DNA from: Pleodorina starrii
Taxonomy: Eukaryota; Chlorophyta; Chlorophyceae; Chlamydomonadales; Volvocaceae
DNA: 64,000 nt
Reading direction: 5' to 3'
NCBI GenBank assembly: GCA_030267565.1
Contig: BRXU01000021.1
Location: forward strand, 1,644,501-1,708,500
Every line of letters begins with the position of its first letter. The first letter of the stretch is position 1. The notes beneath the pieces are model-generated. The model saw nothing but the letters and a program-made list of their open reading frames with translations. It searched no databases and was not told the DNA's origin. The translations under genes were made by a program, and so were the position numbers. Below are positions 51,534 through 61,232 of this stretch, piece by piece.

Positions 51534-53971
51534 CGGCGAGTGGTGGTGGTGAGGGTGAGGGTGGGGATGAGGGTGAGGCAGGCTGGCTTGCCCGGCGGCG
51601 GCAGCGGCGGCAGCGGCGGCGGCGGCGGCGGCGGCGCTGAACTGGCTCAGTAGCGGCAGCTGCGGGGCTGCGTGAGAGTGGGCGGAGCCGCCGGGCGACG
51701 ACACCGCCGTACTGGCGGCGGACAGCGACGCTGCCGCGGCCACCGCCGCCGCGGTGGCCCGGGACGTCGAGGGGTTGTGCGGGTCGCTGCTGCTGAAGCC
51801 AGCAGGGGAGGGCAGCGGCGCCGATGCCGCCGGCTGCGACGACGGCGGGAAGAAGCTGTGCTGCGGCTGCGGTGGCGGCTGGGAGAAGGAGTACGAGTGC
51901 AGGAGCGCGGGTGCCCGGCCGGGTGTCAGACAGGCGTCGGGGTTGACGATCCAGGGGTGCTCCAGCATCTGGCGAACAGTGGGTCGGTCGCCGGGGATGG
52001 GCGCCAGCGCTCGCAAGATGAAGTCGCGCGCCAGGGGAGAGATCGAGTGCGGGAAGAGAGGCGGCAGCGAGGAGCAGATGCGAGATTCGGCCTGCGAGGG
52101 TGGCGATGGTGGGGGGAACACATAAAGAGTGACGAATAGAACGTGAGGGAAGGCGGGCACAGGCAGGCGGGCCATTCGGGCAATGCGGGCAATGCGGGCG
52201 CTCAATACATCCCACGCCTCGCTAATAGCGAGTCGCTAAGCCCGGGGAAGGGAGCGAGGGGTGCTGATAGTGAACCAGAGGGCCCACCTAGGGGGAGGGG
52301 GCTCACCTGGTATCGGCAGTCGGAGGCGTACGGCGGCAGCCCCGTCAGAAGCTCAAACGTCACGATGCCGACCGCCCACACGTCGGTCGCAAAGCCGTAC
52401 CGCGCGGGGGCCCCGGGCGCTGGCGTCATGGCCATGCTCTGCTTGATGGGGCAGCGCAGCACCTCTGCGCACACAGCACAGCACGAGGGCAGCACGAGGA
52501 GGGCAGCAGCGGGGCACACAGGGCGCACAGGGCGGGCGGCAACGGGTTAGCGAACGGAGTCCAGAGAGCGACGTTGCGGTGCGGTGCGGTGCGGTACGCA
52601 AGGCGGGTCAAGGAAGGAAAAGGCCACGCGGACCAAAGGGCGGACGAGGGCCGGACTATGGTTGCTTGAACACCGGGTGCACCTGAACCCTTGAGCTCTC
52701 TATCCCGCTCCTCGCCCCTCGCCCCTCGCTCCCTCTCTCACCCGGTGCCATGTAGTCCAGGGTGCCCACCCGGCTGATGGGCCGCTCCTCCACCATATTG
52801 ATCGCCAGCCCAAAGTCCGCCAGCTTAATGGAGCCGTCGCCCGCAAACAACACGTTCTCGGGCTGCGTTGACGGTTGGCGGTTGGTGGTTGGTGGTTGCG
52901 GGCGAGGTGCGGGAGCATGGGAGCATGGGAGGCGGGGGCTGGGGTGAGGCGAGTGGTCGGGCGGATAAAGCAAAGGCAAGGGCGGATGCAGCAAGGGCGG
53001 GGACGTACGGGGGCCGAGGGATGGCTGGTGGTGCGTGGGGTAAAAAGGGGAAAGGATTTCAGGCAACACGGACCTTGCGGAGGAGGAGTTGAGGAGGAGG
53101 AGGAGGAGGAGCAGGGAGGAGAGAAGGGGGAGGAGCGCCCGGGGCTGGGGCTTACCTTGACGTCTCGGTGGACGATGCCCCAGCGGTGCAGGTACATCAG
53201 CGCGCCCAGTAGCGGCCGCAGGACCAGCTTGACAACTGTCGCCTCATCCACGCGGCCGCCGTGGCTTTGCATCAGCGCGAGCAGGTCGCCGTTTGGAACG
53301 TACTCCTGGACCAGCACGAGCGTATCACCTTCCTGCGGTTCGGCGAGATGCGGCAGATTGGGGTTGAGGCGCGAGGTAGGTAGATTGCGCGGAGCGGCGG
53401 TGAGTCGGCGAAGCCCGCAGGTAAGAGCGAGCAAAGGAGGCCGGCTGGGTTGGGATGGGTTTGAGAAAGCTCACCTCAAAGGCGCCAAAGAGGTGCACCA
53501 CGTTGGGGTGCTGCAGTCCGCTCTGAATCGCCACCTCGCGGTACATCTCGTGCTGCGCGACGTCCGGCGCCTTGTCCACATCGTGATATACCTTGAGCAC
53601 GACTTCCATGCCCGAGTATCGACATGTAGCCTGAACGCGCATCGGCGGGGGAAGTGAGAGGTGAAGTTTTGTCGCATTCCGGCGTCAACTACCTTGCGGC
53701 ATTCCTAATGAACCCAGAATGCCCTTCTCGAACCTAAAAAATTGCTGCGGCAATCAAATTACTTTGCATTCCGGACCAGTGTACCAGTGCTGCAACCCTC
53801 TCCTTCTGTACCCAGTAGCATCAGAAGCCGATAACTCACCGTGTATACTTGTGCCGCGTAGCCATTGTACAGCGTTTTACAAATGTGGTAATCCTCCAGA
53901 CTCCACTCTTGCCGATCCATCGCGCAAGGAAGGTTTGGCGACACCGCTAGGAGGCGCTGCTCGGCCGACAT
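50409..53971 (-). CDS. Aurora-like Ser/Thr protein kinase with Gln/Ala-rich tail
   Basis: Six exons on the minus strand: 53840-53971, 53475-53630, 53156-53332, 52742-52862, 52307-52464, 50409-52091. All are GT-AG with continuous phase, giving 808 aa. The kinase domain spans about 27-296: EWSLEDYHICKTLY at its start, Lys57 (VVLKVY), HRDVKPEN with Asp153, DFG with Asp171, RVGTLDYMAPE as activation loop and APE, DVWAVGIVTFELL, then GDRPTVRQMLEHPWI. This pattern, with GTLDYMAPEV-CP, resembles the expanded aurora-like (ALK) kinases of Chlamydomonas. Every catalytic residue is present, so it should be active. The 512-residue tail is one exon of low-complexity Ala, Ser, Pro and Gln (Q16 near 51483-51530), probably disordered. 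The substrate is unknown. Met18 is an alternative start. Confidence 0.85.
51469..51530 (-). repeat. Coding CAG repeat (polyglutamine) in the kinase tail
   Basis: The minus-strand CAG run encodes 16 glutamines, then His-Pro, then a further short Gln run. Another Gln-rich stretch is encoded near 51288-51315. Length polymorphism between strains is likely. Confidence 0.85.
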
Positions 53972-55433
53972 TTATGAAAAACCTCAGTGTAAGGAATAAA
54001 CAAAGTAAAATAAGCCAAAATACCTGGGGCGCTCCTACAAATCAAGGGGTTGTTAACATGTAAGTCACCCAAACGGTTGGACGCCCTTGTCTATGTCGGA
54101 GGGGTTCACAGTATGTCAAAAGCACAGTCAAGACGGTAGATATGTACGTTCATGTCTATGGTGATTGTTAAGCACGGCAATCCGCAAGCACAAGAAGTAG
54201 CAACGAACCTTGCAACCACCTTCGTACGATTAGTGCTACCAGCTTGCAATGCAAACACAAAGCAAGCAGGTCTGCCATAATATTAATTTATCACGATCTT
54301 TGGCCTGCAATTCGGTTTGTTGGTTAACCCTATACGTGATCAAGTGCCTTCGGCTGTCGGCAGCAACGCACGGCAGCAACAAGCATTCGTGTCACCTGCC
54401 CACAAGAAAGGTGCATATGCATAATATGTTCAACCGCTTGAACATGAAGAGCTTTGTTGCATCATAGTGGGTGCAAGCTAGTAAAGTGGGCCGTCGTGAT
54501 GCCTGTAAGAGTTACTCGTATGATGTGTCGCGACACTTGGTCGTGCGGCGTCCGCATCTGCCATGCACAGACGCTTATCAAACCCAGAAAATTTCCATCA
54601 CTGCATCATAGTGGCATAACATGAGCGTATTCCGCGTCTTATGAGTGAGACCCTCCCGATGTGCCCGCAACGCGGAAGTGCAACCGGTGGCGGGCCTTGC
54701 ATGCGTGTGAAGTAAGGCGAAGAAGCAATACTTCTTACTCTTATCCTCAGACATACTGCATGAGCTTCATGCTGAGTAAGTCGCACCGGCCTTGTCACAC
54801 TGGTTAGGGGCGGGCGCCAACCTCTCGCGTGTGTGCGGCCTGTGCGACCGAGGGTGTTACCAGTAACACCCTAGTGTCGGGAAACGCCGTGCACAAGAAT
54901 CACGATACCGCAAAACTCACTTGCTCTTAGGAAACGGAAAGAAGCATTGCCTGTCCGCCCCTTTTACTGCAACCCTGATTACTTCCACGGGCAATGTGGT
55001 GCAGTCCTGCTGTTTCTGCACTGTGCGCATCAAGCCGACGCACGAGAATTTACGATTACCCACACGTTGCCACGTAGGCTCATGAACCCGTGCCCCCTCG
55101 CAATTTAGCCCGCTGCCCTGGCACTGATAGGCCGCTGTCCTGGCACCGATAGGGTCTGTGTCTTGCAATGAGGGGTCCCGTACGGGTTCTTGCGGCGAGC
55201 GCACAGGCCCAACCCCACGGGCCGGCCGCCTGCAGGCCGTCACCCCTCCGTTTACCGTCGGCAGATAAGGGGTTCGGTCCCATGGGAGCCGCCAAAGTAC
55301 GACCGCTGCCGGGGTCCACTTGGTTACGTAGCTGGTCGGCACTTCGGTTCAGTTGCACCCATACCTGTTAACACATACGCAGGAAGGGGTGGCCTTCCCC
55401 AACTGATTCCTGGTTCCCACCCTTCCGGGGATA
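53972..55433. other. Intergenic DNA upstream of the kinase
   Basis: I see no gene, RNA or repeat of note. It should contain the kinase promoter and 5' UTR, but no clear TATA box is visible. Short frames here have no recognisable features. Confidence 0.45.
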
Positions 55434-56469
55434 TAGCTTCTGGCCTAGCGCCAGTACGGCGGCCACCTCACAGTGCAGTACATCGCGCAGTAGAGGCAGC
55501 ACAGGCCCCATAATGCACGCGGGGCTGAATACGCTTCCAAGACACTGGAGCCCACTGCAAGCAGCCTGCTACTGGAACAACCACACCAACATCCAGGCCT
55601 CGTGCCATACCCCTCATAGCTCATACCCCTCCTACCCAGCGCGTTCCCCTGCGCGGGGCGGCGCAAGCAGCTTGAACAGTTGAAAACACGCGCGTCGCGG
55701 GTATCTGAGGGCCGCTCTGAGCCTTCCCCCCGAGTTTGCTCGTTTCTGTCTGGTTGCCATGTGCTGTCTGGTCTGTGTGTGCTTTCCCGGGCTCTCCTTC
55801 TGCCCTGGTCGTCTCCTCTACAGTGCAACGCCAGCTGGCTCGCCGGCTCTACTTTTTTGTGTGTCTGAAGCCCACTGCAACAAACACGACAACAATACCA
55901 ACCTCTGGCCTCAGGCGGCAGGACTGCATCGCTGCCCTGCCCCCTGACCGGTAGCTTCTGGCCTAGCGCCAGTACGGCGGCCACCTCACAGTGCAGTACA
56001 TCGCGCAGTAGAGGCAGCACAGGCCCCATAATGCACGCGGGGCTGAATACGCTTCCAAGACACTGGAGCCCACTGCAAGCAGCCTACTACTGGAACAACC
56101 ACACCAACATCCAGGCCTCGTGCCATACCCCTCATAGCTCATACCCCTCCTACCCAGCGCGTTCCCCTGCGCGGGGCGGCGCAAGCAGCTTGAACAGTTG
56201 AAAACACGCGCGTCGCGGGTATCTGAGGGCCGCTCTGAGCCTTCCCCCCGAGTTTGCTCGTTTCTGTCTGGTTGCCATGTGCTGTCTGGTCTGTGTGTGC
56301 TTTCCCGGGCTCTCCTTCTGCCCTGGTCGTCTCCTCTACAGTGCAACGCCAGCTGGCTCGCCGGCTCTACTTTTTTGTGTGTCTGAAGCCCACTGCAACA
56401 AACACGACAACAATACCAACCTCTGGCCTCAGGCGGCAGGACTGCATCGCTGCCCTGCCCCCTGACCGG
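55434..56469. repeat. 518-bp tandem duplication
   Basis: Copies at 55434-55951 and 55952-56469 are identical except for one base that I noticed (GCCTGCTACT against GCCTACTACT). Both begin with TAGCTTCTGGCC, and the second is followed by TAGC again. Each copy contains frames of 60-190 codons on both strands, none with a recognisable domain, and both copies read the same. It is either a very recent duplication or an assembly duplication. Confidence 0.92.
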
Positions 56470-57443
56470 TAGCGTGCTTCATTCCCACGCCACCCAAGAT
56501 GCAGGGCTGGACGGCGTCTGCTGCCGACCACGAAACCTATTCGACGCTTGCTTGGCCATGCAACAGTGTCGGGAGCGAGAACCGTGCAATTTACCCAGTG
56601 ACGCCAAAGCCCTTAATTTAATTTATGGCAGACAACATGAAATGTAATAGGCACCATGGTCGCTGAAAAATTGTTTTGGGTTGTCGCACCCAGCCCTTTC
56701 GGGCCCAGAGCGCTCTATGAACCGGAATCAATGCACCCAACACAACGTTATAATCCATCTGTTCTGTTTGCCCTAGAACATTTCATGAATAAGAGCTTTT
56801 GGTTGGTTCCAGCGCAGTTCGAAGGGTGGCTGTCGTCCTGGTCGCCCTTTGTCATCGCGCGCCGCACCACAAGTCCCGCAGCGACACTGTTGCAAAAACT
56901 TTTGGGATCTTTACTATTTACGTATAGCCGCATACGCTATCGCCACAGTCCCTTGCTGTCAAGTTTGCTGAGCATCATTGGCTGTTAGGAGCCAGCTCGT
57001 CTAGAATTGGCTGTCCCATCTAGATCAGAGGTTGCGTTGTTTTAGGCCTTGCATATTGGACAGCAGGAGTCCGGTTGCGGTCAGGAAGCTCGCTGTCAGA
57101 GAAAGCCGCACGGCCACGGTAAGGCAATGTCCCTTGGCCCCTACTACCCCACTATCTGAACATGAGTGCCTTATTATGGCTTTTATCACAAAAAATTGCG
57201 GGTGGCCATGTACAAGCTGCTCGCTCTTTGTCGCTCTTGTCGCTGGCAGCTGTCGAATTGGCGTCTAGTTCATGGGAGTGAGACGGTCTCGCCATCGCTT
57301 GCTGCAACGTCTAGCACACATTTAACAGAGGAGTCCAACGAATACTGCCGCGTTTTGCTCCTGGACCTGCATCCCGCACGCACTGCGTTCCTCCCTGCAA
57401 GCCAAAAGGTTACCGCCCACCCGCCCCTTCCCCGTGTCCCCCG
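56470..57443. other. Region upstream of the 470-aa gene
   Basis: No supported gene. It presumably holds the promoter and 5' UTR of the gene starting at 57444. No TATA box is evident. The sequence just before that ATG is C-rich (57410-57440) and could also be a splice acceptor tract, which would move the true start upstream. Confidence 0.4.
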
Positions 57444-58856
57444 ATGGCATCGGGACGCTTCGGCTCTCCAGGAGCAACCTTCATCACCGCCATGCCGGTC
57501 CGCCCGTCCTCCGAAAATGAAATCGACAAGGCGACCGCGGCTATGAACGCGCTGCAACTCCAGCCTGCCAAATCGGAGCGCTGGCCCCAGCACCCCGAGC
57601 GTCCGGGCGGCGCACGCCAGGCGGCGCACGCACCCCCATGGACAGCCGACGACCTACAGAGCAGCCCGGCCGGCAGCGTGGCAAGCAGCAGCGGCAGCGT
57701 CTCCCTACGGGACCCAGCGCAGACGCAGGACACCGGCAGCCCCACGATCAGCACTGCGAGCAGCAGCGGCAGCGTCGCGCTGCGGGAGCCAGCGCAGACG
57801 CAGCGCCACCACCGCGCCTGCGCTCCCTTCGCCCCGCCACTAGACACTTCCGCGGAGGCTCAAGCCTGCCTCAGCAGCACCAAGGCACCCGCCGCACGCC
57901 GGGCAAACACAGCTGCCGTTCCTGAGTGCCTCAGCAGCACCAAGGGCCCCGCCGCCCTCCAGCTCCGCGCGGCTGCCACCTCTCGCCACCACTCGCCCCT
58001 CGGCCTGTCCGTCGTAAGCACACCAGGTCTGAGCATCGACCAGGATGCGCGCGCCCCTATCCCGTTCTCCGAGTGGCTCGCGGGCATTACCGCCGCCGCT
58101 GCTGCCGCGGGCGCCATGCCGGCCGCCGCGTCCCCGGCGCACTCTCACAGTCCAGTTTCCGCGGCCCTTGGAGCTCACACCAGCGGTCTTGCCGACGCCG
58201 CCTGGACTCCCGCCGATGCGCATGGCGAATGGCCCCAGCTGCCTCGGGCTTCCGCGGGCTGGCGTGGGAAGCGGGCCGCGCAGGGGCACTCGCTGTCGGC
58301 GGGGCTCAGCCCCGCGGTTGAGCCCGCGCCGAAAGTCGCATTCGTGGACTGGGAGCACGTCTTCAACCTGGACCAGGCCACGCCATGCAGCGCCACGACG
58401 GGCGGCGACTCGGTCACCGTGGACGGCTCGCCGCCGCCGTCCTCCCTGGGCTGCCTCAGCATGGTGTCGCAGCCCCCACCGCCCGTCCCCTTTGCGCTGT
58501 GGCAGCACGGCCTGAGCCGCGCGGCCGCCAGCCCCGCGTCGCCGCTGCTGTCCGTGCCCTTCCGCACGCCGTCGTCCAGCGCGCTTGAGGTGGCGGATGA
58601 CGGCGACACGCCGTTCAGCGGCGGCGGCGGCGGCGGCGGCTGCCTCAGCAGCAAGCCGGTGGCGCTGCCCACGGTGGCGCCACAGCCGGCGGCGGCGGTC
58701 GCGGCGGCAGGGGCCCTGCACGCGCGCGCTGTCGTCGCCAGCCCGCGCCCGCGCGCCCTCGCCCAGGGGGCTCAGGCCGGTGCTGCCGGCGGCGGAAGGG
58801 CCCCAGGCTCGCCCGCCGTGTGCCGCCGGCTCACGATGCCGGCGTCGCCGCGCTGA
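57444..58856 (+). CDS. 470-aa protein with repeated [IV][PA]FxxWxx[GV][ILF] motif
   Basis: Single-exon frame from ATG to TGA. No signal peptide, membrane segment or known domain. The sequence is Ala/Ser/Pro-rich and probably disordered, but it has three internal repeat types. SSSGSVSLRDPAQTQ recurs as SSSGSVALREPAQTQ near the N-terminus. CLSSTK-x-P occurs twice, with CLSMVSQP and CLSSKP as later variants. Most notable is a decapeptide at three well-separated places: IPFSEWLAGI (Phe208, Trp211), VAFVDWEHVF (Phe300, Trp303) and VPFALWQHGL (Phe350, Trp353). Spaced copies of an aromatic motif in disordered sequence suggest multivalent binding to one partner; that is inference. An upstream exon is possible. 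The first + strand TGTAA that I see lies far downstream, at 60261. Confidence 0.6.
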   Translation: MASGRFGSPGATFITAMPVRPSSENEIDKATAAMNALQLQPAKSERWPQHPERPGGARQAAHAPPWTADDLQSSPAGSVASSSGSVSLRDPAQTQDTGSPTISTASSSGSVALREPAQTQRHHRACAPFAPPLDTSAEAQACLSSTKAPAARRANTAAVPECLSSTKGPAALQLRAAATSRHHSPLGLSVVSTPGLSIDQDARAPIPFSEWLAGITAAAAAAGAMPAAASPAHSHSPVSAALGAHTSGLADAAWTPADAHGEWPQLPRASAGWRGKRAAQGHSLSAGLSPAVEPAPKVAFVDWEHVFNLDQATPCSATTGGDSVTVDGSPPPSSLGCLSMVSQPPPPVPFALWQHGLSRAAASPASPLLSVPFRTPSSSALEVADDGDTPFSGGGGGGGCLSSKPVALPTVAPQPAAAVAAAGALHARAVVASPRPRALAQGAQAGAAGGGRAPGSPAVCRRLTMPASPR

Positions 58857-60936
58857 CGGCCGGACCGGGCTTACCGCACCTTCATGCGCCGATGAGGCGT
58901 CAGCCAGAGGGCCGTGGGGAGTGAGCCTTTGGGCTTTGAGGGCGCGGGGGCGTGTGCATATGCGCCGGGCGTGATGCCTCCCTCCTCCCTGGGCATCGCT
59001 TGCTGTGGGTGAGGGGCCGCGCGGCGGTGTACAAGCGCGCGCGCGTGCCCCGGTGACCGTGACCGCAATCTTGTACGTGATGCGCGGGGCCGGGCATGTT
59101 GTCCCGGCCGGGGACCGACAGGGCGCCCTGTCTCCTTTACCTTTCAGGTCGTCGCCGATCTTTGACCTCTCTGTGTGTGTGCAGGGTTTGGGATGGCGCT
59201 GGTGGTGGTGGTGGGCGCCGCAAGGGTGTCCGCCCCGCCCCCAGCAAATTTAAGGCCCGCAGCTTTTCATTTGGGCCCGTGAAGTCGCGTGATACCCTAC
59301 GACATACCGCGCGAGCGCTGGGGATCGCGGTGTTATCAGTGTGTGATATCGACGTGTGTTTGCGCGGCAGCGGCGTTCCACAACCTCGACGTGTTGCGGC
59401 AAGCTGCGCGGGGCAGCGTCGCGCGCCGCGTGTTACGTATTACCGCATAGCCTGGCCAGGGCTGTTTTTTGCATGCCGTCTTCCAAGGGGGTGGGGGAGC
59501 GGGAGCGGGTGCTCTTGTGGGGGACAGGCAGGCGCCGGCTGCCCCGTAGGACAGGCGCGCGCCTCCTCCTCCCCGTCGTCCCTTCATGCGCGGGCTGGCA
59601 TCCAGCCCGGCAGCCAGACCTTGTCCCGGGTGCACGGGAGACGGGGCGCCGCCAGGACAATACCGTACTTCTGGACGACTCTTTCAACAGATTACAGTAG
59701 TAATACCGTGCAATCCCCCTGTATGATGGCCTTTACGCTCTCGACTGCCGCTCACTGTAGCGAACTAGCGATACTGCACTGTTACTGTGTCATGTCGTGG
59801 GACGTGTCGTGCATACGGGTGCATGTAGCCAAAGGCGCCAAAGGCGCATGCTGGCTCTTTATGGGTGTGGACGAGCCGCTGCCAGCTGCGCCGCAGCTTG
59901 GCGTGCCGCCTGTGTGGGCGCGGCAACCCCAAGTCAACCCACGGCGTGGGCAGCGAGGCTCGAACGTGCGACGCTGTGTGCGGAAAGGGACGACTCCATT
60001 TTCAGAAGTAATAAGTATGGTGCGGCAAGCATGGTACGGCAAATGCCGGGGTACGGCAATACGATAGATGTGCTGCTGGCGCCCTGGTGTGTGGGCGGCC
60101 GCCGGTGGGTGGCCGCGGCTGTGGGGCAGATCTTGCCAGCATGCTCTCCGCGTCGCCCGTGAAGCAAGGTGGCACGGTGCCGGCTGGCAACAAGACGGGG
60201 GCATTTACATTCCGAAGGTTCCGGATGCGGTCTGGTTGCCGATGGGCCCTCTGGGTCCACTGTAAAATGGGCTTCATTTATTCCTTTGTTTCATGTCGAG
60301 ACAGTCCGCAAGCAAAGCAGGCATCCGGTCACGCCGGACGCCCCCTATCGGCTTCGGCCTACCGTATACGTGGATAACTCCCCGCCCCGGTGTGTTGGCC
60401 AGTTCAATTGTTCAACGCCTGCACGTGCCCTGATTTTGGCTGCAATCGAAAGACACGTGCCAGCCAGACTGCGTGGCTGTCCAACAGTCAAACCCACATC
60501 GCACTTCCTGCTGTGTGAGAACCCAACGTCCCCCAACCCCGCAAGCTTCCTCGGCCCTGTCCCGGACACGACGCGCACTAAAGTAAAACAACAGAGACGA
60601 GAGTCCCGTCACCGCCGCGAAACGAGCCGCTACCACCACGACCACCACCACCGCCCGCGCGGCGCACCGCGCCGGGGGCACGCCCATGTCGCACACGCGC
60701 GCGTTCACGCGCGCAGCGCGCCACGCACGCCCGGCTGGGGCTCACCCCCGGCTCCAACGCCTTTCAGCGCCCGGCTTCAGGCTTATTTCGCACCTCCCCC
60801 CCCATGCCGCTGCCCCGCCATCCACACGCACCTGGTCACTTGGCTGCGGTCCTCCTTTACTACCCCCCCATCCCTAAACAAGATATCTTCGTCTCCTTTC
60901 ACCCCAATCCATACAAAAGACAGGCCAACCACTGGG
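58857..60936. other. Intergenic DNA between convergent genes
   Basis: It separates the 470-aa gene (+) from the EF-hand gene (-). No gene, RNA or clear repeat is seen, apart from a TGTAA at 60261-60265 on the + strand. Overlapping frames of up to about 320 codons on the + strand have no recognisable content. Confidence 0.45.
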
Positions 60937-60941
60937 TTACA
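60937..60941 (-). terminator. Candidate TGTAA signal of the EF-hand gene
   Basis: TTACA on the + strand reads TGTAA on the minus strand, 292 bp beyond the stop codon at 61233-61235, a typical 3' UTR length. Confidence 0.5.
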
Positions 60942-61232
60942 GACGACGTCATTTCAGTCGACCGGGGACCGTCGAACCGGGGACCGGCGCTTATCCGCTT
61001 CAAGCCGTCGAGCCTCGTCGGGCGTCACACACCATCCAGTCAGCAAAACACCCAGTCAGCAAAGCACACCGGCCACCGCCGGCGCGTTGCCCTCCCAGCC
61101 CCGAGGCAGACACACGACCCCGCCACGTCTCTGGCCGCAACCCCGCAAGCCCCGCAAGCCCGGTCCGCCATGCGGCAACCGCAGAACCGGCACGCCCAGG
61201 GCGAACGGAACGGATCGAAGGACACGACGCGA

